Source: Streptomyces ambofaciens ATCC 23877 (GTDB taxonomy: Bacteria > Actinomycetota > Actinomycetes > Streptomycetales > Streptomycetaceae). Taken from it: a stretch of 64,000 nucleotides of DNA. Position 1 is the stretch's first letter, and every line of letters begins with the position of its first letter. The stretch lies in assembly GCF_001267885.1 (NCBI RefSeq), contig NZ_CP012382.1, positions 4,823,001-4,887,000 on the forward strand, read 5' to 3'. A program made the position numbers and the translations under genes. Positions 7,992-17,172 of this stretch are shown here, in pieces. The notes below the pieces were generated by a model, which saw only the letters and a program-made list of their open reading frames with translations, searched no databases and was not told the origin of the DNA.

Positions 7992-10118
7992 GTGACGTTG
8001 ATGATGGCGGTGGCGGCTGTATGGGGCGTGTTACAGCTGTACGCCGTTTCGTGGCCGACCCGGTCGGTGCGGCTGTCGACCGTGCTGCTCGCTCTCGCGG
8101 TGGGGGCGTACGCGTGTGGAGTGACCACAGCGCTGGTGCAGCTGGCATACACCCGTCTCTACGCGGACCAGTCGGGGCAGTCACTGATCACGGTGGTGAA
8201 CACCACCAGCTACACGGTGGCGCCGTGGGTGGAGGAACTGATCAAGGTGACCCCGCTGCTGCTGGCGGGGTGCAGCCTCCGGATTCGCCGACAATGGGGG
8301 TTGACCGACTTCACCGTCCTGGGTGGGGCGCTGGGGGCCGGATTCGGGCTGCTGGAGGCGGTCCTCCGGTTCGGCCTGGACGCGGACCGGGCGATGGTGC
8401 GCGGCGAGGGCTGGATCATCCCCGACAGCCTGTCGCCACCCTACGTTCCGGGCCTTGGCCAGGTGCTCACGTCCTGGCTGCCCGCGCCGTTCAGCCAACT
8501 GGCCACGGCCGGTCCTCCGGCCACGGAGACCTTCGAGCACTTGGTGATGTCGACCCTGGCCGGCTTCGGGATCGGCGTGCTGTGGCGTGCACGCGGGTGG
8601 GCACGCCTGCTGTCGGTGGTCCCCGTCGCCGTGGCCGCCTTCCACCACACGGTGAACAACTACGCCGCGCGGGAACCGGGCAGCCAGGCCAAACAATGGC
8701 TCGACGACCTGGACGCGAAGGCATGGGCGGCACCACTGGTGTGCCTGGCCATCGCCCTGGTCGTCGACCTGCGCCGACTCCACCGGGGCAGGACGGCGGT
8801 GCCCGGCGTACTGCTCGCCTCCGAAAGCGCCGATGGGGACAGCGTGGCGGCCCTGCTGCGCTACACGGCCTGGCGACCGCCCTGGAGCCTGCTGATCGGG
8901 CTGCGCTACGTCAGGCTCCGACGCTCCCTGCTGTACGCCGCCACGTCGGCACCCGCCGACGACACCGAAGAACTCCGACGTGTGGTCGCCGTGATCACCG
9001 CTCGGATGGACGCGTCCGACAACCCGCGAGCCTGGCGAGAGGTCAACCTCAGGACGTGGTGGGAGGCAGCCCGAAGATCCCGTCGTCCCCGGGACCGGTG
9101 GCTCCTGCTCATCCCGTGCGTACTCGTGGTGCCCTCACTGCTGTACCTGGGCGTCGGCACGTTCAAGGCCACGGCCGGCCTCCAGGAGTTCTTCACCACC
9201 GGCCCGGGACCGAAGATCCTGATGGGCTTCGGCATCGCCGCCCTCGCCTGGATCGCCTACCAGCTCACCGTCCTGCTCCGCACATGGCGGGCCGTGACGG
9301 CGCAACCCGTGGCGGAACTGCTGGCCGCGCACCGCTTCCGCATCGGAACCGCACTGGGAGCGGCGGCCCTGGGCACCTTCCTGCTGTGGCACGGGTTCGG
9401 CGAGGCGGGGCCCGAAGGCAGGTCGATCCGGACGCTGCACCTGCTCGACGCGCTGGACACCTTCCTGGTCCATCTCGGCTTCGCACTCCTCCTGCTCTCC
9501 CTGCTGGCACTCTTTCCGCCCGGCGGGCTTGCGCTCGCGGGAGGTGGAGTGGCCGGCACCCTCACTGCCGAGGCCGCCCTCACCGCCGGTGTCCTGGGCT
9601 CGGCCGGTCTCGTCCTCATGGGTCTGGGGGCCACGAACGGCTCCGGCGGTGACTACAACGCGTGGCCCAGGAGCAAACGGAAGGGGCGCACGAAGCCCGA
9701 GCACCGTGCGGACGTCCGCGGCGACGAGGGCAAGAGCCTCGGAGGCAGGAGCAAGGCCCATACCATCGACAAACACGTCGACAAGACCATCGACGGCATG
9801 CGCAAGCGTCTGCGGAATGATGCCGACCTCGCCGCGGACTCACGCTACGTGGACGTCGACGCGGCACAGAAATTCACCGACAAGACTCTCACCCTCGCAA
9901 GCAATCAGCGGAAGATATCGGAGTGGCTGGCCAAGGGCGCCAAAGGGCCACTACGGCTGGAAGCGAAGTTCGACGAGTACACGGGGCTGCATCTCACCCG
10001 CTACGACTTCACTCACGGGCAGCCCACGCAATGGGTGAAGGGAGTCCGGGTGATCCTCAAGGCCGACCCGTCGGCACCGTCCGGCTACCGCGTCCTCACC
10101 TCGTTCCCCCAGCCGTAA
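7992..10118 (+). CDS. PrsW-like intramembrane protease fused to RNase A-like CdiA-CT toxin
   Basis: 708 residues if the GTG at 7992 is used; a GGCGGGG stretch sits just upstream, while the open frame back to 7899 is less GC-rich and looks non-coding. The N-terminal part is a multi-span membrane domain with the three PrsW glutamic protease motifs: EELIK (81-85), FGLLE (118-122) and FHHTVNN (217-223, the HxxxD/N motif). A middle region adds further membrane segments (about 360-560). After a charged linker, residues about 590-708 match the bacterial CdiA-CT RNase A-like toxin domain: HTIDKHVDKT, a helical part, then a beta-rich end with KGVRVILKADP and GYRVLTSFP. The immunity gene follows 21 bases later. 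I infer that protease activity or membrane topology controls toxin release; nothing shows how. Confidence 0.8.
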   Translation: MTLMMAVAAVWGVLQLYAVSWPTRSVRLSTVLLALAVGAYACGVTTALVQLAYTRLYADQSGQSLITVVNTTSYTVAPWVEELIKVTPLLLAGCSLRIRRQWGLTDFTVLGGALGAGFGLLEAVLRFGLDADRAMVRGEGWIIPDSLSPPYVPGLGQVLTSWLPAPFSQLATAGPPATETFEHLVMSTLAGFGIGVLWRARGWARLLSVVPVAVAAFHHTVNNYAAREPGSQAKQWLDDLDAKAWAAPLVCLAIALVVDLRRLHRGRTAVPGVLLASESADGDSVAALLRYTAWRPPWSLLIGLRYVRLRRSLLYAATSAPADDTEELRRVVAVITARMDASDNPRAWREVNLRTWWEAARRSRRPRDRWLLLIPCVLVVPSLLYLGVGTFKATAGLQEFFTTGPGPKILMGFGIAALAWIAYQLTVLLRTWRAVTAQPVAELLAAHRFRIGTALGAAALGTFLLWHGFGEAGPEGRSIRTLHLLDALDTFLVHLGFALLLLSLLALFPPGGLALAGGGVAGTLTAEAALTAGVLGSAGLVLMGLGATNGSGGDYNAWPRSKRKGRTKPEHRADVRGDEGKSLGGRSKAHTIDKHVDKTIDGMRKRLRNDADLAADSRYVDVDAAQKFTDKTLTLASNQRKISEWLAKGAKGPLRLEAKFDEYTGLHLTRYDFTHGQPTQWVKGVRVILKADPSAPSGYRVLTSFPQP

Positions 10119-10139
10119 CACGCATCCTTGGAGCAGTTG

Positions 10140-10796
10140 ATGAGTCAGGCACTTCCGCCAGGGCAACGATTCCACGAACTCAGCGACCTGCTGGCGGCCT
10201 ACGCCCACGTGGATTTCACGTTCTCCGACACCGCAGAAGCTCCGGGACCCGCCCTGTCCGCCTACCTCAGGATGGCCGCACGCGACCCCGGGCGCGCCGC
10301 GACGGCGGTTCGGCAGATCGACGACCTGCTCTCCGTCGGTCTGTTCTCCGAGGAGATCGCGGACGAGGTGGAACACCTCCCGCACATCCGTCCACCGATG
10401 GGTACGAGCGTTGAGGACTGTCTTCGCGTGGTGAAGGCCCACCTTCACCGCTTCCTGCGCGACCCCTCACACACCCCGCAGGCGAACCCGCAGAGCTCCT
10501 GGGAATGGAACGAGCGCTTCCCGTCCTTGGGTCAGCTGCTCGGCGCCTACTTCCACCGGGACTTCTCCTACATCTACGAGTCCCGCGAAGAGGCCCTCGA
10601 CGAGTACGTCGGCGAAGCCGATCCGCAGGACCGCGTACAGGCGGCCCAGGAGATCGGTGAGCTTCTGGAAATGGTGTCGTCGGACCAGGAACTCCGGACC
10701 GCGACCACGGCATTGGGGCTCGACCTCCTGCCGCCGCAAGGGATGTCCCTGCAAGGATGGCTCGAGTCGATTCGTCGCAGGATCACCGCAGCGTAG
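10140..10796 (+). CDS. tandem CdiI-family immunity protein
   Basis: 218 residues from the ATG at 10140, preceded by TTGGAGCAG; a TTG at 10128 is an alternative. Two homologous copies of the CdiI-type immunity fold are visible: residues about 6-100 (FHELSDLLAAYAHVDF) and about 122-215 (FPSLGQLLGAYFHRDF, with an EEALDEYV helix and the closing SLQGWLESI). The protein is acidic, as immunity proteins to basic RNases usually are. It follows the toxin gene closely, so it is presumably co-transcribed and neutralises the C-terminal RNase domain. The duplication may mean it protects against two toxin variants or binds a toxin dimer; that is inference. Confidence 0.8.
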   Translation: MSQALPPGQRFHELSDLLAAYAHVDFTFSDTAEAPGPALSAYLRMAARDPGRAATAVRQIDDLLSVGLFSEEIADEVEHLPHIRPPMGTSVEDCLRVVKAHLHRFLRDPSHTPQANPQSSWEWNERFPSLGQLLGAYFHRDFSYIYESREEALDEYVGEADPQDRVQAAQEIGELLEMVSSDQELRTATTALGLDLLPPQGMSLQGWLESIRRRITAA

Positions 10797-10914
10797 TCGC
10801 CCTCGTCGCCCAGCCTCGTCCCGTATCCGGCCACCGGGGACCGAGCGCTGCCTCGGGCGCGTGCGTCCCCCTGGCCTTCCCGCCGAGGAGCCTTTCACCG
10901 ACGTTCATCGGACG

Positions 10915-11604
10915 TCAGTCGTTCCACGACTCGGGAGGCGGGCCGAAAGCGCGCCGACCGGCCCTCACCGCCAGGGTGGCGAGGGTGGCGTTGGCGCCGC
11001 CACCGATTACGGCGCCGATGCCGAACGGCGCCACTCGACCGAGGACGATGATCCCCTGCTTGGTTCCGTACTTGGTGATGAAGTGCGGGCCCAGCACCTT
11101 GTTGATCTGACGCAACGTCTCGACAGGCACCTTGGCGACGATCTGACGTCCCCAGTGCTTGCCCGTGGTCCCGGCGACCTTGGTGATGGTGGAGTTGCCG
11201 CTCCCACCGAGCATGATCCCCATCACGATCGTCCGGCGGCGTTCGACCTCGGCGAGGGGGACTCCGTGGACTTCGGCGACGGAGAGCGCGAAGAGGACGC
11301 TCAGTTCGAGAGAGGAGAGAGTCTCACCCGCAGACAGTGCCAGGGCGACTCCCGTGCCGACGCCCGGCGCGGCCGCGGCCCCTCCGACCGCGGCCCCCGA
11401 CCCGGTCAGCGCGCTGACGTACATGCGCTCCAAGGTGCGGATCACGTCCGCGGGCGTCGCCTCATGGTTCCGCTGGCGGGCCCGGGTGATGTTCCTGCGC
11501 ACCAACGGACTCTGGAGGTCGATCGCCTTGTCCAGGAGGTCGAGGACTCGCTGCCCGCGCGGGGTTTCGTCCGGAACCTGCCCATCGGGGGCATCTGCTG
11601 CCAT
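10915..11604 (-). CDS. EcsC family protein
   Basis: 229 residues; the ATG at 11604 has an AAGGAG site seven bases upstream. The glycine-rich hydrophobic stretches (GSGAAVGGAAAAPGVGTGVA and a C-terminal FGIGAVIGGGANATLA) and the KHWGRQIVAKVPVETLRQIN core fit the EcsC protein family, a poorly characterised membrane-associated family. It lies 115 bases downstream of pglW on the same strand and so may be co-transcribed with it. It faces the immunity gene convergently. Its role in the cassette is unknown. Confidence 0.65.
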   Translation of the reverse strand: MAADAPDGQVPDETPRGQRVLDLLDKAIDLQSPLVRRNITRARQRNHEATPADVIRTLERMYVSALTGSGAAVGGAAAAPGVGTGVALALSAGETLSSLELSVLFALSVAEVHGVPLAEVERRRTIVMGIMLGGSGNSTITKVAGTTGKHWGRQIVAKVPVETLRQINKVLGPHFITKYGTKQGIIVLGRVAPFGIGAVIGGGANATLATLAVRAGRRAFGPPPESWND

Positions 11605-11719
11605 GTCCGATCTCCTTACGATCTTCACATCGCAACTCAGGTTATATAGACCGGACTTGGGCCACCAGCCCTTCCGTGAAACGGGTGTGCCTTCCGTGTG
11701 GGGCCCAAAGGGCGGTGCT

Positions 11720-14700
11720 TCACGAGGGTGAACCGGCCACCCGCAGACTCTTCAGGAACAACCCGTCCAACACCTCCCACTCCGTCACCCGGTCCACCAC
11801 CTCCACGGTCCGCCCGTCCAGCGTCGGCGTGGCCCGCGGGTCCTCCGCCGGCACCAGCAGCCACAGCCCGTGCGGCGTGTCGGCGGGGCGGCGCGCCGCC
11901 TGCTGGAGGGTGGCCATCAGTTCCCTGCCGCCCGCCTCCCAGTAGCGGGCGATCAGCCCCGCGTCATGGGCCAGCAGGACCGTCCGCGGACCGGAGCGCT
12001 CCGCCAGGTCGAGCAGCCGCCCGCGCAGGCGCTCCGACGCCAACCGGGTGTACGAGGAGAGCGCAGCGCCCAGCGTGCCGGTGGCCGTGTACTTGGTGTC
12101 CGCCTTCAGCAGGGCCTGCCAGCGCACCGACTGCTCCTCGGCCAGTTCCTTGAGTGCGCCCAGGAAGAGGCCGTTCAACGACACGGCGGTTGCCCCGTAC
12201 CGCTCGGCCAGGGACGCGGCGATGCCCGGCAGCTCCGCGCCCTTCAGCGTCAGCGCGAGGAACCCCCCTCGGCGGCGGGCGTCGGTGAGGCGTGCCGCCA
12301 GCACCTCCCGCGGGTCCCGGCCCTCGGCGATGCTGCCCTGAGCGGCGGCGTACAGGGAACTGGTGCTGGTCAGGACTGATGAGGACAGCACCGGCCGACT
12401 GCCGGCGCCGTCCCGCGGCTGCGGTACGAACCGGCGCCGGTCCTGGTCGTAGAGGAGGGGGAACCCCGCCTCGGCCAAGGCCTCGCCCAGCTCCACGTAC
12501 GTCGTCTCGGACAGCACGGCCAGACCGGGAAACCTCGCCCGGACACGGGACAGGAGATCCTCGGTGCCGATCCCGGTGTCGGGCCGCACACCCGCTGGAG
12601 CCTGTGAGACCCGCAGGGCACGCGCCAGGGTGAGCGAGAGCGGGAACAGCTCCAGCCGCGGGGAGACGGCGACGCCGCCCGCCATCGACGCGGCCAGTTC
12701 CACCAGCCGTGTGTCGGCGAGGGGGGACATCCCCTCCGGGGCAGGTACGCCCCGCAACTCCCTCAGCACCGTGGCACGTCCGGGCAGGGGGTCACGGCCG
12801 GCCAGGTCGACGGCGCACTCGCCCAGGGCAGCGGCGTAGTCCGCGAGTTCCGCCGGGGTCGGGTCGTCGGCGCCCGGCTGGTCCTCCAGCGCGATCACCA
12901 CGCGGCCGGCCCGCCGTTGGACGGCCAAGCGGGCAGGTGCCTCCCCGTCGGTCCCCGGTTGTTCCTCGTCGCGTCTGCGGATCTCCGTCTCGACCGCGGC
13001 CCGCACCACGGCCAGGGCCCGTGCCTGGGTCGCGTCCGCGTCGTCGGCACCCGCGCCGTGCCGGGCACGCAGCTCGGATGCCAGCTCCTCAGCCGTCGAC
13101 ACGCGGTCCCGGTCGGCCAGGACCGCGACGAGTTCGTCGCGGACCCTGCCGAGCCAGGGCAGCTCCGCCCACTGCTCGACCGCCACCTGGAAGTTCTGCG
13201 AGACGGTCGGCTGGCTGATGCCCAGTGACTGGGCGATCGAACTCTGTGCGGGCCACGGCTCCAGCGACTCACCGTCCTCCAGCACCGCCGGAAGCTGCAA
13301 GGCCGCCCGGACGACGTCGGGACGGGGCCGGGTACGGCGCTTCCCCGGAGGCGGGGTCAGCCGGGCAGCCAGTGTGTCGACGGACTCCAGCACCTCTTCC
13401 GGAGCGTCTGCGGCAACGGCCGACGGTTTGGCGGCCGACGCACGCCGGCGGTGGGCCTGCGTCCACTGCCGATGCCGGCGGTTCAGCTCCTTGCGGATCG
13501 CGTTGCCCGCGCCGCGTGCCCGCGAGATGTGGTGCGGCGGAATGTTCAGCAACTGCTCCACCGTGTGCGCCTTGAGGCTCTCGGCGACCGAAACGGCACG
13601 GGGAGACAGCCCCGCGGCGGCGAGCGGAGTGTCGAGCGAGGCCGCTTCGGCCGCCTGCTCCCGCGCGTCCTCCAGGTCGTCCGCGCTCATGCCGATCGTC
13701 GCCGGAGTGGTGGCCGGGCGAGCCGCGTCCGCGGTCCGGAAAACCTGCCGCCACGCCTCCTGCAACTGCCGCAGGCTGTCGTAGCGCTGCTCGGCGTCAC
13801 GGTGCAGTGCGCGCTCGAAGAACCGCCTCAGGCCCTCACTGAGCGCGGCGGGGAACAACTCCGCGGACACATGCAGCGCCGCGTCCGGAGCCATGCGCGG
13901 GTCCCCCTGGCCGTCTCCCCAGACCGGCCTCTCGCCTGCGGCCATCTCGTGGAGCGTGACGGCGGCGGCATACCACTCGGCGTGGTCGTCGTAGCGGGAA
14001 CGGCCGGCACTGCCGAGGAACGGGTCCAGGTAGCCGCGCGTCCCCGCGTGCAGATCCTGGTCGGGAGCGTCGGCCAGCGAGAAGTCGAACAGCATCAGCT
14101 GCCACGAACCGTCGCTGCGCTTGAACAGGCCGAGATTGTCGGGCTTGATGTCCCGATGCCGCACCCCGCGGGCGGCGAGCGCGTCCAAGGCGTCGAACAA
14201 GTCGTTGCCGAAGCGCTCCAACTGGTCGTAACCCAAGGGACCTTGGTCGCGCAGCCGTGATCCCAGGCTCACCGGATCACGATCGTCCACCCCCCGGTAC
14301 CCGCCTGCGTACTCGAGCTCCAGAACCGTGTGGCCCGCCAGTTCCTGTGGTTCGGCGAGCAGTTTCACGATGCGCCCGCCACCCACCTCCTTGAGGGCCT
14401 TGGCCTCCGCGAGCAGCCGAGCGTCCTTCTCCTGGTCCAGAGCGACCTTGAAGACCCGCAGGGAGTTCTCCGCCGGAGAACCCTCCGCCCCCTCATCAGC
14501 CGTGCCGCGCACCAGCAGGGCGCGGGCCGTCGCACCCGTACCGAGCACGCGCACCACCGACCAGGCGCGGTTCAGCCGCTGTCCGGGCTGGACCGTGAGG
14601 GGATCCGCCTCCGGCCCACCGGACACCTGCGGAGCCGCCGCGTCCACCTCGGCGGCGGCAAGGAGTTCGAGGAACTCGTCGACGGAGGCCAGACGGTCCT

Positions 14701-16144
14701 GCACGTCCGCCGCGGTGGCCCGGAACACGAGCGTGTCCAGGGCCGCAGAGACGGAGTCGGACACGGCGTAGGGACGCAGCCCCTTGTCGCTCTGCAGCCG
14801 TTCCAGCAACGCGCTGCGACGGTCCGCGGGCGGACGCCCCGTGAGCAGGAGGTACGTGAGAGCGCCGAGACCAAAGACGTCGAGGTCCACGGGATCGGCG
14901 AACTCCTGGTCCGTCTCCGGAGCCAGATACGTCTGCGCCGTGTCCGCGATCAGACCACCGTCCAGAGGCGTGTCACCCAGCGAGCGGTGCAGGGTGGTCT
15001 CGAAGTCGCGGGCCGCAGTCTGCCAGTCTGCGACCCGCAGAAGGGGATCGGAACCGTCCTCCCGCGCCGATACGTACACCGACCGCGCCGACAGCGCCCG
15101 GTGGTAGAGGGACCGGTGATGGGCGTAACGCACCGCCTCGGCGAGCTGGCGGACCAGATCAAGACGGACCACGGGCGAGAGGAGACCGCCGTACGCGTCG
15201 AGATAGGCGTCGAGCCGCAGATCCGACTCCCGGTGCCGGAAGAGGATCGCAGGCCCGCCCTGGTGCTCGCGGATCTGCACCGCCTGCACGATCCCGCGGT
15301 GGTTGATCCCCTGGAGCACCTGGTACTCGCGGCGGGCGGCGCGGTCCACCTTCGCCCGCTGCTCCTCCGACGCCGCGGCGCCGGCCAGGTATATACGGAC
15401 ACGGCCGCTCTCCTGGACGAGCCCGTCGTCCCGTACCGCCAGCCGGTCCTCCCAGTCGGGGCCCGCGTCGAGGGAACGGGGAGCGAGCTTCCAGTCGTCG
15501 CCGAAGCGCAGATGCGCCGTGGAGTGGCTGATGCCTATCCGCTGCATCAACTGCTCCAGCCGCTGGCTGACCAGCGGGGTGACCCGCCAGTTCTCCCGCT
15601 CCGGAGGACGGCTCAGCAGGTCGTCCCAGATCTTCGGCAGGCCGCTCGCCCCGTCGTTGCGGCCATAGACGGAGCTGCGCTGGAACTCGTCCAGTTCGCT
15701 CGCGAGCCCCGGGTCGTGGAGGAAGACGGCAGGCTTGACGAACGGCACCTGCCGCGGGTCCATGCCGAGAGCCCTCGCCGCCCGCTCGAGCTGGCTCTTC
15801 AGCTCCTTGGCCTTGAGATCGGTGAGATGGAGCGGGTTGCGGATGGTGCGGACCCGGTCCCCGTGGAACTGCCAGGTGTCACCGTGATTCACTACCCGGC
15901 CGGGATGCCCCTTCAGCTCCAACAGGTACAGGCCGCCCGGTACGGCGATCAACACATCGCACTCGTTGATACGGCCGGACGGCCCCGTGAACTGGAATGT
16001 GGCCCAGGCCCGGAAGGGCTCTGTCCTCGGCATCAGCGCCCGAAGATGATCGAGCCCTTCCTGCTCCCAGCGGAAACCGGACTTTCGCGGCTGGAACCAG
16101 CGTTCCCGGGTGACGGGAGCTGTTGGCTTGGGAGCGGCTGGCAC
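11720..16144 (-). CDS. pglW: BREX type 2 Ser/Thr kinase PglW
   Basis: 1,474 residues from the GTG at 16144, chosen because GGAGG lies six bases upstream; the frame is open to 16237. An N-terminal NERD domain is visible (about 45-120, GRINECDVLIAV and LYLLELKGHPG). Two kinase-like domains follow. The first (about 235-490) has HRALSARSV in place of HRDxKxxN and DWQ in place of DFG, so it is probably dead. The second (about 520-800) has HRDIKPDN with Asp665 and DFS in place of DFG, and looks active. A helix-turn-helix-like segment (SIAQSLGISQPTVSQNF) lies in the C-terminal half. PglW is the kinase of Pgl/BREX-2 phage defence. pglX lies 4 kb downstream on the same strand. Confidence 0.92.
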   Translation of the reverse strand: MPAAPKPTAPVTRERWFQPRKSGFRWEQEGLDHLRALMPRTEPFRAWATFQFTGPSGRINECDVLIAVPGGLYLLELKGHPGRVVNHGDTWQFHGDRVRTIRNPLHLTDLKAKELKSQLERAARALGMDPRQVPFVKPAVFLHDPGLASELDEFQRSSVYGRNDGASGLPKIWDDLLSRPPERENWRVTPLVSQRLEQLMQRIGISHSTAHLRFGDDWKLAPRSLDAGPDWEDRLAVRDDGLVQESGRVRIYLAGAAASEEQRAKVDRAARREYQVLQGINHRGIVQAVQIREHQGGPAILFRHRESDLRLDAYLDAYGGLLSPVVRLDLVRQLAEAVRYAHHRSLYHRALSARSVYVSAREDGSDPLLRVADWQTAARDFETTLHRSLGDTPLDGGLIADTAQTYLAPETDQEFADPVDLDVFGLGALTYLLLTGRPPADRRSALLERLQSDKGLRPYAVSDSVSAALDTLVFRATAADVQDRLASVDEFLELLAAAEVDAAAPQVSGGPEADPLTVQPGQRLNRAWSVVRVLGTGATARALLVRGTADEGAEGSPAENSLRVFKVALDQEKDARLLAEAKALKEVGGGRIVKLLAEPQELAGHTVLELEYAGGYRGVDDRDPVSLGSRLRDQGPLGYDQLERFGNDLFDALDALAARGVRHRDIKPDNLGLFKRSDGSWQLMLFDFSLADAPDQDLHAGTRGYLDPFLGSAGRSRYDDHAEWYAAAVTLHEMAAGERPVWGDGQGDPRMAPDAALHVSAELFPAALSEGLRRFFERALHRDAEQRYDSLRQLQEAWRQVFRTADAARPATTPATIGMSADDLEDAREQAAEAASLDTPLAAAGLSPRAVSVAESLKAHTVEQLLNIPPHHISRARGAGNAIRKELNRRHRQWTQAHRRRASAAKPSAVAADAPEEVLESVDTLAARLTPPPGKRRTRPRPDVVRAALQLPAVLEDGESLEPWPAQSSIAQSLGISQPTVSQNFQVAVEQWAELPWLGRVRDELVAVLADRDRVSTAEELASELRARHGAGADDADATQARALAVVRAAVETEIRRRDEEQPGTDGEAPARLAVQRRAGRVVIALEDQPGADDPTPAELADYAAALGECAVDLAGRDPLPGRATVLRELRGVPAPEGMSPLADTRLVELAASMAGGVAVSPRLELFPLSLTLARALRVSQAPAGVRPDTGIGTEDLLSRVRARFPGLAVLSETTYVELGEALAEAGFPLLYDQDRRRFVPQPRDGAGSRPVLSSSVLTSTSSLYAAAQGSIAEGRDPREVLAARLTDARRRGGFLALTLKGAELPGIAASLAERYGATAVSLNGLFLGALKELAEEQSVRWQALLKADTKYTATGTLGAALSSYTRLASERLRGRLLDLAERSGPRTVLLAHDAGLIARYWEAGGRELMATLQQAARRPADTPHGLWLLVPAEDPRATPTLDGRTVEVVDRVTEWEVLDGLFLKSLRVAGSPS

Positions 16145-16303
16145 CCAGCACCTCCGGGACGGCTGCAGCGAATGAGGAGAGCTCTGCGACAACTGCCCGA
16201 ACCCTCTCAATGACAGGAGAGGAATCCTAGTCCGCACCTACGACAGCCGGTCCGGAGCCGGCTGCCCGGCCGACGATGAGGAGGGGGCGTCGCTCGTCCC
16301 CTC
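16145..16303. other. junction between accessory region and conserved block
   Basis: Short non-coding stretch between pglW and the SDR gene. Its right end holds a hairpin (16279-16305: AGGAGGGG paired with CCCCTCCT) that overlaps the SDR stop and probably terminates that gene. I see no tRNA, integrase or obvious attachment repeat here. Conserved core synteny begins to the right. Confidence 0.45.
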
Positions 16304-17077
16304 CTACTGCGGCCCGTACTTCCGCCCCGTCCGGGACGAGAGGCCGCCCAGCATGCCCCGGGGGACCAGCTTCGCCGCGCCCATCAGGGTCTTGTAGCGG
16401 GGGTCGGGGATCGACAGGGACTTGCCGCGGGAGAGGTCGGCGAGGGCTGCCGCGACGACCTTGTCCGCGTCGAGCCACATCCAGTTCGGGATGTTGTCCG
16501 TGCCCATCCCGGCCCGTTCGTGGAACTCCGTGCGCACGAAGCCGGGGCACAGGGCCATCAGGCGTACGCCGCTGCCGGCCAGGTCCTTCGCCACGCCCTG
16601 GGTGAACTGCACGACCCACGCCTTGGACGCGCCGTAGGTGCCGCGCGGTACGAAGGCGGCGACCGAGGCCACGTTGACCACGCCCCCGCGGCCCCGCTCC
16701 CGCATCGCCGCCACCGCGGCCGAGGTCAGCCTGAGCACCGCCTCGCAGTGCACCTTGAGCATGGTCAGCTCGTCGGCCATGGAGACGTCGAGGAAGCGGC
16801 CCTTGTTGCCGAAGCCGGCGTTGTTGATCAGCAGGTCGACGGGCTTCCTGGGCTCGCCGAGCCGGGCGGCCACCGCGTCGATGCCGGCGTCCGTCGCCAG
16901 GTCGGCCGTCAGCACCTCCGCCTCGATGCCGTGCCGGTCGTGCAGTTCGGTCGCCTGTTCGCGCAGCCGCTTGGTGTCGCGGGCGACCAGCACCAGGTCA
17001 TGCCCGTCGGCCGCCAGCCGACGCGCGAACGCGGCGCCGATGCCCGCCGTCGAACCCGTAATCAATGCCGTTGTCAT
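16304..17077 (-). CDS. short-chain dehydrogenase/reductase (SDR)
   Basis: 257 residues, classical SDR length. The cofactor motif TGSTAGIG is at residues 7-14, NNAG at about 85-88, and the catalytic Ser-Tyr-Lys set is visible (VASVAAF, then YGASK). The Arg in VARDTKRL after the second strand suggests NADP(H) preference. The C-terminal segment (GFVRTEFHERAG and later SIPDPRYKTLMG) resembles the DltE-like or acyl-reductase subgroup common in actinobacteria. The substrate cannot be told from sequence. It is the leftmost gene of what looks like the conserved chromosomal block. Confidence 0.88.
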   Translation of the reverse strand: MTTALITGSTAGIGAAFARRLAADGHDLVLVARDTKRLREQATELHDRHGIEAEVLTADLATDAGIDAVAARLGEPRKPVDLLINNAGFGNKGRFLDVSMADELTMLKVHCEAVLRLTSAAVAAMRERGRGGVVNVASVAAFVPRGTYGASKAWVVQFTQGVAKDLAGSGVRLMALCPGFVRTEFHERAGMGTDNIPNWMWLDADKVVAAALADLSRGKSLSIPDPRYKTLMGAAKLVPRGMLGGLSSRTGRKYGPQ

Positions 17078-17172
17078 GGCGCAAGGTTAGGGGCCCCTGC
17101 CGCGCGGGTCCGCCTCGCTCACCAGGACCACCGCTCGTGAAGGAGCGGTGAGCACCTCCCGGTGAGGCCGGG

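Noticed and set aside
16145..16303. tRNA or attachment site at the edge of the accessory region
   Set aside because: I found no cloverleaf-like sequence, no integrase gene and no direct repeat that would mark an integrated element; the hairpin here is explained as the SDR terminator.
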